Origin: Hydrangea macrophylla
Lineage: Eukaryota > Streptophyta > Magnoliopsida > Cornales > Hydrangeaceae
Length of the DNA stretch: 64,000 nt
Assembly: GCA_033977485.1 (NCBI GenBank)
Contig: CM066994.1
Location: 28,594,637-28,658,636, forward strand
Reading direction: 5' to 3'
Position numbers and translations under genes: made by a program. How positions within the stretch are numbered: position 1 is the first letter of the stretch; each line of letters starts with the position of its first letter. Under the pieces are notes generated by a model. That model was not told the DNA's origin, did no database searches, and was given only the letters and a program-made list of their open reading frames with translations. Positions 9,079-19,122 of the stretch are shown here, one piece after another.

Positions 9079-12032
9079 TGTAGATATCGCAGGTTGACTT
9101 ACCCACAGCTTTTCAAAAATCTATTTCTAAAACAAAATGAGTCGCCACTTAATTTTTAAAAGGAAAATTAAGAAACCATTTTGAAAGGAAACTGATCGTT
9201 TGCGAAACCAAAGATTAACTAGGTCCGGGGATTATGCAATGAGAGAGGAAGGAGCCCGTCGGACTAAAACACCCTCTCTCATCCTATCTTGCGATAGGCC
9301 TCTACTCAACATCCTTTTAATCAAATTTATTAATCTAAGCATGCCCTCAACTAATACATATATACATATACATCACAAAAGCATGTCCAAAGGGTGTAAA
9401 ATTGCAATTGGCAAAATATCATTCAAAAGCCACGTAATTCAGGTAACAAGCGATATGATATGCAATAGAGAACAAGTGAACTTACCCGAGATCCAGCAGC
9501 GATAATAAACATGCAATGCATGCGAATAAAAGAAAATCCTAAAAGAGTCTCTAATCATATATACACATAAGGCAAAACCTAATTCTAAGGTGTCGCGCAT
9601 TAAGTCGAAAAATCAATAAAAACAAGAAATTAAGATAAACTAAAGAGGAGTTCTAGAAATCGTACCTTAATAGCGCTACAAAACAAAGGGTTAGTCCACA
9701 TGATATGCAAAACACAATGTTAAAAAAAATGACTATCCTAAATTTCTAGCTTACATCTATCTAATGTAATTAAATCCAAAGCAAATAAGTCTTAATTACA
9801 AATGTCGAATCATATAGATGAATATGTACACGGACAAGGATAAACTATGAAATACTTTTAAACTTTTGAATTCGAGCTCAACTAATCATTATTAAAGCAT
9901 GGTTTAAGCCCTAGATCATAGAAAAGTCATTTAGACCCTTATTTACAAAGTAAGTCAAATGTGTCATAAAACTCTGAAAATTGCAGAGAGCAGACCAGAA
10001 CTTAAAAGAAATAAAAAGCATATCTCCCATGGTTTGATCTTGATGATTTTTGGACTCAATATGCCTCTGTGAGTCTAGTTTTCAAATCAAAAAGAAAAAT
10101 CAAAGTTCCAACGGTCGGATCTCCGGGAATATGAAAAATACTAGACATCACTCAACACTTTGCAACCTTCTGTCCAGAATTCTTGCACGATTTATTAAAA
10201 ATAGCAAAAAAATCCGAATTGCTTTGTTCTTTTTAGGATGACTTCCTAACACATTAATCTTCATAGAAAAAATTATTTGGGGTCACAAACACTTTATTAG
10301 AATTCTGATTTAATTGTTTCAAAAGAGTGTCACTGTTTTGAAACTATTCTGAAATTCTGGACAGATTGTATTTGTGTCACAAAACTCATGATCAAACCAT
10401 GCTAAACGTGAAACCATCTTAAAACAACAATTACAGCGGTAGAATATTGTGTTATTGACACTTTCCCGTTGGTTTCATTTGATTTCAACGGTTAGATTTC
10501 GAACTAAAAATCTTTGATCAAAAACAGTTTGTGGATTCACTGTTTTTACTTTGCTAGTTCAATTTTTATTTGGTAACTCCAACTATTAAACCATGAAGTT
10601 GAGTTGAACCAAACCACTTCTCTTACCATTTGATGGCCATTAGAGACTATAAACCTTTACTCTTCATAGATTTCAAATGAAATATGGATAGACTTCATGA
10701 AATCTATAAGACAAGGAGTCTAGACCATGGAGATGGGTTTAGACTCAAAACTACCTTCTCCTACCATTTGATGATCATTGGAGAGGGAAACATGACTATG
10801 ACCCATGAGTCCTAAAGGAATATAGAAGGGATTCCTCAAGGCATCAAACTTAGAAGACCCAACTCATGAGTATGGACTTGGATCCTCTTATGAAGTGGTG
10901 ATCAAACTTTGACTCCTATGTGAGGCACAAGCCTACATGGGGTTCAAAAGATCATGCTCAAGAGATCAAAAGAGATATTGAGGATCTCCAAGACCTTCAA
11001 GAGAAGAATGTAAACAAGAAAGTGGAAGAAAGTAATATGGGAACAAAAGAAATTCCTAAATTTACTTGACAAACAAAGAAAATAGTGAAAGATTTTAGGA
11101 TTAGAGATTTTAGGAGAAGAAAGAAAAAGCCAATAATCTATGGTTAGAGGATCACCTCCAAATTATCCTCAAAGTTTTCTTTTCTTTGAAGATCTTCCAA
11201 GCTCTTCTCTCTAATTCTCTAAACACTCTCTTTTCTCTCTAAAAAAATGTTGGTGTAATGGAAGTATTTTTTGTATATGACCTCTCTCCCAATGTGTTTC
11301 TTGGTGTTCTTCTTGGTCTCCCTCTTTTAGGAAGATCCCTTCTCTTTTATAAGCAAAATTACCAGGTATTTTTGGTGAATTTCGGAGAAAAAAACAGATG
11401 TAATTCCCTCATTAGTTGGTACAATGTGTACTTTATGAAATTATGCAGACTGCTGTCCAGCGCGGCAGTCCAGATACTGACGCGGCAGTCCGTGACTGCC
11501 GCTGCGGCATTCATCAAATGCCGTTGCGGCACTTCATGACTGCCGCGCTGCATTCACCAAATGCCGCGGCAATTAATGGATTGCCGCATTTTTGTCAGTC
11601 TTACTTTATCAGTTTTTGTTCTTATTCGCATGCGCATACGTATTGCCCTGCAAAATACAGACTTTAAAAGCGAACGGCAGTCAGAAATCTGTGGCGGCAC
11701 TCGGTGAATGCCGTGCGGCACTCTCTGACTGCCGTGCGGCATTCAGTGAGTGCCGCGGAAGTCCGCCGTGTGCCGTTCGTAGTTGAGATTCCCCTTTTAG
11801 GTCTTTTATCTTTTTGAAACAAATTATTTTTGAATATCTTTTCCAAAAGTTGTGTTTTATATCTGAATTCTCCTAAATACCTGGTATTTCCCTCTTTCTG
11901 TGAAATTTTATCGCGTTTTGGAGAACTTTCTGAAGAGCTTGGAATGCTTCAATTTTTCGGTCCTTGTCATCATCGGATATGGAGGTGACACTCTCCTAAA
12001 TTCGACGGTCGGTCAAAATTGGGGTGTCTACA
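9079..12032 (-). repeat. 3' LTR of Tat element (left copy, 2,954 bp)
   Basis: Termini on the plus strand are TGTAGATATC and GGGGTGTCTACA. It is near identical to 26980-29911. The copy contains one extra 22-bp palindrome unit at about 11482-11503, which accounts for its entire extra length. A TATA motif on the minus strand lies at 11342-11353. Palindrome clusters lie at 11462-11588 and about 11675-11775. Confidence 0.95.
11462..11775. promoter_or_regulatory. GCGGCA palindrome cluster in the left LTR
   Basis: Two groups (11462-11588 and about 11675-11775) of roughly 21-bp palindromes with arms of the form RCGGCANTC and GANTGCCGY. One unit is a perfect palindrome, GCGGCAGTC and GACTGCCGC around CGT, at 11482-11502, and it is absent from the right LTR. 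On the minus strand the cluster lies in U3, upstream of the TATA motif at 11342-11353. A role as promoter element is inferred from position only. Confidence 0.6.
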
Positions 12033-12047
12033 GTTTGCCCCTCTTTG
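12033..12047 (-). other. Polypurine tract of the Tat element
   Basis: On the minus strand this reads AAAGAGGGGCAAAC and abuts the LTR terminus TGTAGACACC. It is the expected primer for plus-strand synthesis. Related GGGGCAAACT sequences recur at 18827-18836 and 18873-18882. Confidence 0.85.
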
Positions 12048-12187
12048 ACGGAGCTTGTGGAGCAACGCGTCCCATAAGTGAATGTCAAAGCCTGTGTGAA
12101 GACAAGCCTTTGACCTGACTGTCGAATTTAGGTAAAAACAAAATGCGTTGCAAAAACAGGCGAAATTCCAATTGGTCGTGCTTCATG

Positions 12188-12236
12188 GCGAGCTGCCTAC
12201 GTATCCCATCAGGAATCAGACCAAAGCGTAGTTCAG
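12188..12236. repeat. 3'-module direct repeat, distal copy
   Basis: Contains TGCCTACGTATCCC, GGAATCAG and AAGCGTAGTTCA, matching 19052-19092 beside the end of pol. In both places the motif is followed, in element sense, by a GGGGCAAAC-type purine tract. CTACG and CGTAG can pair, so each copy could form a stem. Confidence 0.75.
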
Positions 12237-12459
12237 ATATGGGCAAACATTCACAAACGCAAGTAGTCATACGGATGGATGCACCTATCCTGTCGTGATG
12301 CAAATGCCATGCAATGGTGTTTTCTAGATTGACCTAGTTGTGTAAGTGTTATACTTATCATGTTTTCTACACGTATGATACACATTTCGTGGCGTGTTAG
12401 TCAGGGAAGATTATCTATACGAGAATCTGTCACAAGAGTCATGAGAGTGCTTTTGATTT

Positions 12460-13240
12460 GATCACGGAGGTCAACGCAAGTCCGTTGCGAAAACCGGGAA
12501 TATAAGTCCGTTATATTCTCAAAAACGGGGGTTGACGCAAGTCCGTTGCGAAAACCGGGAATATAAGTCCGTTATATTCTCAAAAATTGGGGGTTGACGC
12601 AAGTCCGTTGCGAAAACCGGGAATATGAGTCCGTTATATTCTCAAAATCGGGGGTTGACGCAAGTCCGTTGCAAAAACCGGGAATATAAGTCCGTTATAT
12701 TCTCAAAATCGGGGGTTGACGCAAGTCCGTTGCGAAAACCGGGAATATAAGTCCGTTATATTCTCAAAATCGGGGGTTGACGCAAGTCCGTTGCGAAAAC
12801 CGGGAATATAAGTCCGTTATATTCTCAAAATCGGGGGTTGACGCAAGTCCGTTGCGAAAACCGGGAATATAAGTCCGTTATATTCTCAAAATCGGGGGTT
12901 ACCGCAAGTCCGTTGCGAAAACCGGGAATATAAGTCCGTTATATTCTCAAAATCGGGGGTTGACGCAAGTCCGTTGCGAAAACCGGGAATATAAGTCCGT
13001 TATATTCTCAAAATCGGGGATTGACGCAAGTCCGTTGCGAAAACCGGGAATATAAGTCCGTTATATTCTCAAAATCGGGGGTTGACGCAAGTCCGTTGCG
13101 AAAACCGGGAATATAAGTCCGTTATATTCTCAAAATCGGGGGTTGCCGCAAGTCCGTTGCGAAAACCGGGAATATAAGTCCGTTATATTCTCAAAATCGG
13201 GGGTTGACGCAAGTCCGTTGCGAAAACCGGGAATACGAAT
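12460..13240. repeat. Tandem array, 13 copies of a 61-bp unit
   Basis: GTCCGTTGCG-type starts occur at 12480, 12541, 12603, 12664, 12725, 12786, 12847, 12908, 12969, 13030, 13091, 13152 and 13213, giving a 61-bp period with one 62-bp step. Units are nearly identical. Each holds two palindromes with the same five-base centre GTCCG: arms CGCAA/TTGCG and arms GAATATAA/TTATATTC. Variable tandem repeats between pol and the 3' LTR are known in Tat/Ogre elements. The dual hairpin design is what stands out here. Confidence 0.95.
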
Positions 13241-13440
13241 CTGGGCCCACGGGCTCAAATATTTTCAAATTTCAAGAGTCGGGGCCCGCGGGCTCAAGTA
13301 CTGCGATTTTCAAAATTGGGAGCCCACGGGCCCAAATATTTTAATTTTCATGAATTTGGGAGCCCACGGGCTCAAACATCTCCAATTTTCAAAAATTGGG
13401 GGCCCACGGGCTCAAAACATTTTTAAATTCCAAAATTTGT
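13240..13440. repeat. Short diverged tandem repeats (about 40 bp, five copies)
   Basis: GGGCCCACGGGCTC-type cores at about 13247, 13287, 13320, 13361 and 13401 alternate with AT-rich AAATATTTTCAAATTT-like linkers. The cores are themselves palindromic (GAGCCC and GGGCTC). The array directly follows the 61-bp repeats. Confidence 0.8.
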
Positions 13441-13574
13441 AGTCAATGTGTACCTAAGAAACGACCCTGAGGGCCAAAAGCGCAAATGAGGGCAATTTTT
13501 GGGGCCTCAAATTCAATTTTTGGGACTTGATTTGAATTTTTGGGGGGAATGTAAATATCTTTGAACCACCTTAA

Positions 13575-13712
13575 TCGCGGCACACGCGGCTTTCCGCGGC
13601 AGTCCGTGACTGCCGCACGGCACTCACGGAGTGCCGTTGCGGCACTCGGCGAGTGCCGCGCGACAGTTGACCGAATGCCGCGCACGGAAATTTGAGTGCC
13701 GCGTTTGAGTGT
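13575..13712. promoter_or_regulatory. GCGGCA palindrome cluster upstream of the PMD gene
   Basis: Three consecutive perfect 21-bp palindromes lie at 13596-13616, 13617-13637 and 13639-13659. Each has 9-nt arms and a 3-nt centre. Arms differ between units at positions 1 and 7, but each change is matched in the opposite arm. A degenerate fourth unit follows to about 13682. The cluster ends just upstream of the probable PMD transcription start (a weak TATA-like GGTTAAAACC at 13717-13726). Confidence 0.65.
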
Positions 13713-13744
13713 CAGTGGTTAAAACCGCCGGGATTCAAACACTT

Positions 13745-16700
13745 CATTCATTCTCTCAACTCTCTTCATCTCGGAATCTCTCTGGAGAAATTTTCTCTCA
13801 TCCTCCTCTCCGCTTCTGTATTATTCTACGACACTCCCAGGTATGTTCTGCTTGATCAAGACTTGTTCAAACCCTGTTATTTCATTATTTTCTGAATTTT
13901 TGTGAATTTTAACGTGTGAATCTCCCTTTTCCTTTTGACAGGTTATGGCGAGTGGTTCTAGGAAGAAGAAGGCCAAGTATACAGCCACCCATCATCCAGA
14001 TGCTACACTGTTATTGAGGGATCCTGATGAGCATTTGTCAGCCCGCGCGCTTAAGCGCGAGGTAAGCGCTTCTTTATTATTTCTCGTATTTCTTTCTCGC
14101 ATTTTCTTCCTCCTTGTGAATGTAACGTAGAATTGTCACAGCTTTTAGATACCCTATTCCAAACGTCATGCTTGTGGCGTCTCCGAGCGTCTCGGATGTT
14201 TTATTACATGCTCTTTGTAAAGGAATTCCAAATTTAATTTTCATTTCTCGTGAACTCTTTGAAACTTCTTTATAAAATAAATAAATTTTATGCTCGAATT
14301 ATCCTTTATTTTCCCTTTTGACTTTGTTCCACAACTTTCGAAAGCCATTCGACCGGAATCTCAAACATTGCTTGTGAATAACAAAATCCAATGCTTGTGG
14401 AGATGAAATCATGAACCTTTTCCTGCATTTACCGCCCCGGCAAGTTTTCCTCGAGCATTTCTAATGCCATTTTTTTTATTTAAAAAATGATTCTCGAATG
14501 TTCGCAATTACGCGTTCCTCTTTTTTGCAATCAAACTCTTTCCGGACCCAAAATCCTTGTTTTCTTTTATTCATTTTCTCTTGAATGCAAACGAGTGCCT
14601 TACTTGTGAAATCCTATATGAATACTTCTAAACTTTCTCTTTCTCTTTTTTTTTTTTTATTATTTATTACTTATCTCCTTCTTTATTGCTTTCTTCTTTT
14701 ATTTATTTTCTAACAACAAATCTTGTGATTCTTTCTTGCAGCTGCAGCCCAAAGTCCTGAAGGGTCATGGCAGCCTTGCACATGGCCACGAGTGGTACAC
14801 CGAGCTGAGCCCGACCGTGAGGGCTCTGGTGGACGCAGCGGGGTTTGGAGACTTCGTCAAACTCTTGACGAAGAGCTCCAACGACTTGCAGCAGATACAC
14901 GCGCTGGCCGAGCGGTGGTGGGATACCACGAGTACCTTCCACTTTTCCTTCGGCGAGATGACGTTGACCCCGCTGGACTTCTCGATGATTACCGGGATTG
15001 CCTTCGGCGGAGAGCCTCTGAGGCATTTGACAGATCAGGAGTGGGATCAGATGGAGCCTTTGTTAGGGGTGGTCCCGGAGGAGGCTTTAGTCACGGCCCG
15101 GTGGTTCATGGATACTTTCCGGGGAAAACCCGGCTTTACTGACGAGCAGATGGCCCGGGGTTTCTTGATGTACGTGCTGGGGTGCTCCTTGTTGAGCACC
15201 AAGGGTGATCGGATTTCTGCTTCTTTGGTGGCGTCGTTGGAGCATCTGGACCGGGTTGTCGAGTATGATTGGGCCGGTACGGGGTTGGCCATCCTATACA
15301 GGCATATGAGTGCCATCTCTCGGGACAGGTCGACTGCTACTAGCGGGTATTGGAGAGCGTGGGAGGTATATATATGTTTTTTATTTTTGTATTCTATTGC
15401 TTATTTTACTTCCAGAAATTTATTTACATTGCGATACTAATTTCCTTTTTCTTTCTCTCTTTTCATTACAGATTTGGTCCCATGAGTATCTCCGCATGAT
15501 GTCTCCTGAGACACGTGCTGCTGACGCCCTCATCATGCCCCAGGGGTTGAAGTGGGCGAAGGACAGGGTCGGGCGCAAGACCGGGGCCCACGATTTCGTT
15601 TCGTTCAGGAACTTCCTGACGAACCTACGGGAGGAGCACGTACAGTGGCAGCCGTGGCTCAGGGCGCTACCCGAGGCTCGCGTGGGGATTCAGGAGTCGG
15701 CCGGGTATGACCCGATGAGACGGCTTCTCGACGGTGGGTCGGAGGGTATGGCGTGGTACTTGGGAGAGAGAGTGACCAGGCAGTCTATAGCGGCTCCCAG
15801 ATTCTTTGTGCCGTTCCCTCCTCCCGACTCCATGAGGGCTACGGACACACTTCAGGGCGGCGACTACTCGGCTGCTCGAGCTGGCTTTGGTATCCACGGC
15901 TTCTTGGACGACCCTGACGAATATGCGGCCTTCCGTGCCGCCAAGCTGATGCCGAACTTCCCGCTGATGGAAGTGACTCGGGTGAGTAAATGATTCCTTT
16001 ATTATTTTGTGAGTCCTTCCTTTTACTCTTCACCCATGTTTTATTACTTTTGTTTGCAGCATGTCCCTGCTGCGGTCCGTCCCCCTGGCTTACCTGAGTG
16101 GGACTGGACTATGTCGACCGTCTCATTTGGCGAGCCTCACGTGACGACGATCCCTCGACTATCACAGGGTGCCCCCACCATTCCTATTCACTACGACCTT
16201 GTCCCGCGTGCTTACGCAGAGGAGGGCCTGTCGTATGCCCATAGCGTGCGACAGTGGGTTCTTGGACGCGAGTGGATGGTAAGAAATTCATTCCCACTCC
16301 CACTTTTGACTTTTGACTGGGATTGTATCTCTTTTTAGCTGATCTTTTACTCCTGTTTCTTGTTTTCAGGCCGAGGGAGCTCGAGCGACTACTGCGACCC
16401 AGCTGAGGGCCCAGGTATGATCTTTTATTCCTTCTATTCTCAGTATTTTATCCGTCATTTCAATGCTGTCTGGACTCATTCCTTTTTTATTTCAGGCGGA
16501 GGAGATTAGAGTCTTGTCCCAGCAGGTGGGGCAGCTCCAGCAGCGGCTTCAGCAGCTCGGTATCCCTCTCAGCGATACCCCCGGAGGTAGTGGTGCTGGA
16601 CGTGGCGGAGGTGGCGGCGAGGGCACCAGCGGTGGCAGAGGCCGAGGCGGCGGTAGTGGCGGACACGGCGGGACTGGTGGAGGCAGCGGGACTGAGTCAG

Positions 16701-16762
16701 AGGAGGAGCCTCTCAGACGTATGACTCGTCAGACTCGCGGCCGGGGTCGGGGTCGCGGCTGA
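13745..16762 (+). CDS. Plant mobile domain (PMD) protein, six coding exons, antisense cargo
   Basis: The PMD family includes transposon-borne proteins and host relatives (Arabidopsis MAIN/MAIL1) linked to silencing and genome stability. The role here is unknown. The ATG at 13945 lies in good context (ATGGCG) after a probable 5' UTR intron (13841-13941). Coding exons: 13945-14061, 14742-15365, 15472-15981, 16060-16278, 16370-16414 and 16496-16762. Every intron is GT-AG and phase 0, giving 593 residues with no stop. Residues 2-12 are basic (RKKKAK, possible nuclear signal). The PMD core spans about 60-420, with LTPLDFSMITGIAFGG and WDQMEPLLG typical of the family. Residues 478-525 form a Gln/Leu-rich coiled coil, and the tail is Gly/Arg-rich (RGRGRG). 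It lies wholly inside the retrotransposon, opposite to gag-pol. Exon calls rest on splice consensus and frame. Confidence 0.8.
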
Positions 16763-17164
16763 CTCTGCTTTTTGTTATTATTTTATTTTGGAGAGCTGTG
16801 GGAGGATTTTTTGGTGGATGACTGTATATACACACATATGCTTTATTCTGACGGCTGCTTCCTTTTATTTGGTAGGATAGATGCTTTAAACATTTCATTA
16901 TGCTTTCTGCTTATTCACCGTATGTGTGACCATAGCTTGGTCCAATTCCTGCCGTATGTGGGACCATGGCTTGGTCCCGACTTTATTTTTATCTTTGAAT
17001 GCTTCTATTTCTTTTATTCATTTGATATGTGCAAAATGAATGAAACGAATGAATGAATGTATTTGCACGTGCTGCATGATGCGCACGCTTTATTGCTTTT
17101 CTATCTAGTTTTCTGTTTGCAGGTGGGCTGATTGTATTACAAACAAAACCTGGCCAATGGGAAA
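16763..17164 (+). other. 3' flank of the PMD gene
   Basis: No coding sequence. It is T-rich, consistent with a 3' UTR. It contains a duplicated block, CCGTATGTG followed by GACCAT and GCTTGGTCC, at about 16918-16945 and 16952-16978, each partly self-complementary. Function unknown. Confidence 0.45.
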
Positions 17165-17170
17165 CTCAGA

Positions 17171-17290
17171 ACGGCACTCGAGTCGGCCTTCGCGGCACTC
17201 GGTGACTGCCGCTACGGCAGTCAGTAAGTGCCGCAACGGCATTCACGGACTGCCGTGCGGCACTTCATGGAGTGCCGCTGCACTTTATCG
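17171..17290. promoter_or_regulatory. GCGGCA palindrome cluster upstream of the DUF7745-like gene
   Basis: Four roughly 21-bp palindromic units at 17192-17212, 17214-17234, 17236-17256 and 17257-17278 share the arms RCGGCANTC and GANTGCCGY. Further half sites lie on either side. The cluster ends about 45 bp before the TATA box of the downstream gene. It is the same motif as in the LTR and upstream of the PMD gene. Confidence 0.65.
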
Positions 17291-17322
17291 AGTGTCGCGA
17301 TTGGGTGGTCAGCCTTATTCTC

Positions 17323-17332
17323 CTATTTATAC
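17323..17332 (+). promoter_or_regulatory. TATA box of the DUF7745-like gene
   Basis: CTATTTATAC lies 57-66 bp upstream of the ATG at 17389, with a pyrimidine-rich leader between. This is a normal plant core promoter layout and would start transcription near 17360. Confidence 0.6.
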
Positions 17333-17388
17333 CCCTCTTCCTCTAAGCTCCGCAAAATACTTCTCATTTCTCCTCATTTCCCCTTCAA

Positions 17389-18480
17389 ATGGCCCCCATT
17401 AGCTCTCAAATCCTCTTCCCATGGATGGATACTCTCTCTGGCATTGACAAGCTTAACTTTGAATGCTTCAGACTGAACGATCTCTTTTCTTTCCGACAGA
17501 TGAATCTGAATGAGGGCCTACTTCGAGCTGCCATCCAGTGTTGGGATCCCGCTTTCAACGTCTTCCGCTTTGGCCCTCAAGAGACCTGCCCCTTGTTTGA
17601 AGAGTTTAGCGCCATTCTCCACACTGATCCCTCTGCTGAATTGATGGTTCCTCAGATTCAGGCCGGGTATGTCCGCGACTTAGCCACTCTTCTCCGCATA
17701 TCTCGAAATGCGGCGGGCTCCCTTATTTGTGACAGGCATATCGATTTTGAGCGCCTTGCCTCCGTTTATGCTCCCATAGGTGACCCCTATGATGGCGAGT
17801 ACCAGATCATCCGACGTAGTGCTTTGTCAATTGCCATGCTCTCTTACTTCCTATTCCAGTCATCTTCTGACATTCTCATACCCATTGCCTGTGGTTTGAG
17901 GGAGATGAAAAGTGCTGTTATGCTGATTCTTGGTGAAACTCTGATTGGATTGAGCCATTCCCATGTTGCCGGGGCCATGTTATCTGCCAGGGCACCTTTC
18001 GTCTTGCAAGTTTGGCTCATGGAACGCCTTGATCTCTTCATTCATCCCTCGCACCTTCGTGGGCCATTTTCTTACGACCGCATGGAGATCCATTGCTTAT
18101 TCCATTCTACCGATGCATGGCTCGGTTGGCTCCAAAGTCTCTCTGCTGGTGACATTTACTGGATCTGCCCTCAGTGGACTCATCGTTCTGTTGCTGTACA
18201 TCTTCCTGGGCGACCTGGCATTTGGTTACCAGGCTTGAGTGCCACTACTTTCTACATTCCCGATCGGGTGGTCCGTCAGTTCGGGCTTCTGCAGGATATT
18301 ACTGAGCCTGTGGCTGCTGATTTCACCAGAGGGTCCACTTTGCGTCCTCCTATTGTGAAGGCTTTCATAGAGGCTTGGTCGAGTAGGATGGCTGCTCCGT
18401 GCCCGAGGGTCCCTGCTTCGATTGTGCCCACTGCCCAGTATCTTCTGGAGATCCAGGCCTTGGTTGTGAGACAGACTTGA
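17389..18480 (+). CDS. DUF7745-like protein, antisense cargo of the Tat element
   Basis: Single open frame of 363 residues starting at ATG (AAATGGCC context). The N-terminal half has the pattern typical of the plant DUF7745 family: an aromatic/leucine block with LLRAAIQCWDP (residues 44-54), FRFG and CPLFEEFSAIL (about 66-78), then GDPYDGEY and a long helical region. No catalytic motif, signal peptide or clear membrane segment is seen. Proteins of this family occur repeatedly next to plant retrotransposons; their biochemical role is not known. AATAAA follows at 18495-18500. It lies between the PMD gene and the end of pol, on the strand opposite to pol, and has its own TATA box and palindrome cluster. 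Family call is by pattern recognition; a further 3' exon cannot be excluded. Confidence 0.65.
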   Translation: MAPISSQILFPWMDTLSGIDKLNFECFRLNDLFSFRQMNLNEGLLRAAIQCWDPAFNVFRFGPQETCPLFEEFSAILHTDPSAELMVPQIQAGYVRDLATLLRISRNAAGSLICDRHIDFERLASVYAPIGDPYDGEYQIIRRSALSIAMLSYFLFQSSSDILIPIACGLREMKSAVMLILGETLIGLSHSHVAGAMLSARAPFVLQVWLMERLDLFIHPSHLRGPFSYDRMEIHCLFHSTDAWLGWLQSLSAGDIYWICPQWTHRSVAVHLPGRPGIWLPGLSATTFYIPDRVVRQFGLLQDITEPVAADFTRGSTLRPPIVKAFIEAWSSRMAAPCPRVPASIVPTAQYLLEIQALVVRQT

Positions 18481-18559
18481 CGAGACACGTGCACAATAAA
18501 ACAGACAAAAACAGAGAAAAGTTGGCCCTTTCACAAAACTTTCTGACAGACCCTGCCTA

Positions 18560-19050
18560 CTCTTTTACGCTTTCCGAATGTGATTGACTTATGTTGTTAT
18601 CTTTAGGGAAATTTCTAGCATGCTTAATCAAAGCGCTCAACCTTTCGATTAATCTTTCATGAAGAATTCTCCTTTTAATGTCTTTACTCGGCTCCCTACT
18701 TTGCTTTTTGTTTTCTACTCATTCTTTTCCATGAATTCTTATTTGTTTTTTTATAGTACTTATTCTGACAGCCAGGTGACCTGAAGGGCGGTTTTATTTC
18801 TGGTTTTTTTTTGGCTAGCAAACGAAGTTTGCCCCTGGTTTTAGGGCTTCGAAGTGATTCCGGGCAAACGCCAGTTTGCCCCTAGTTTAGCACACACATT
18901 TCTTGCTTTTAGGTTTTCTTGGGCCGAAGGCTTTTTGAGAGCCTGCCTACTTACCCCCGAGTGGGCGTCAGGCCTGCAGTAGTTCAGCTCAAGGTTTGAA
19001 AGAAGACGCCGCCCGGGCGGTTTTATTTAAATGACCGAACCAAGTAGGTT
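18560..19050 (-). other. Pol-proximal spacer with polypurine-like hairpins
   Basis: Two hairpins contain the GGGGCAAAC core of the real polypurine tract. One is GCAAAC/GTTTGC around GAA at 18818-18832. The other is GGGCAAAC/GTTTGCCC at 18862-18881. No coding sequence. Together with the motif at 19052-19092 they mirror the true 3' end at 12033-12236. Confidence 0.6.
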
Positions 19051-19051
19051 G

Positions 19052-19092
19052 CCTACGTATCCCCTAGTGGGAATCAGGTCAAGCGTAGTTCA
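19052..19092. repeat. 3'-module direct repeat, pol-proximal copy
   Basis: Contains TGCCTACGTATCCC, GGAATCAG and CAAGCGTAGTTCA, the same motif as 12188-12236. It sits 31 bp beyond the pol stop codon in element sense. Confidence 0.75.
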
Positions 19093-19122
19093 TCAAGGTA
19101 GGAGGCTTCGAAAGAAACACTT

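Noticed and set aside
11258..11786. Open frames in the LTR reading through the palindrome clusters
   Set aside because: They translate the GCGGCA repeats, giving CRAA/ECRA-type peptides in several frames, so they are not protein coding.
12085..12303. Small open frame near the Tat 3' end
   Set aside because: It covers the duplicated 3' module and has no family resemblance; chance frame.
12460..13240. Regular repeats reminiscent of a CRISPR array
   Set aside because: Repeats are contiguous 61-bp satellite units with no unique spacers, inside a plant retrotransposon.
13143..13442. A 99-codon open frame across the tandem repeats
   Set aside because: It is a translation of the 61-bp and 40-bp satellites and has no protein family character.
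13745..18480. PMD and DUF7745 genes as ordinary host genes
   Set aside because: Both lie between LTRs flanked by one GGTAT duplication, so they belong to the inserted element.
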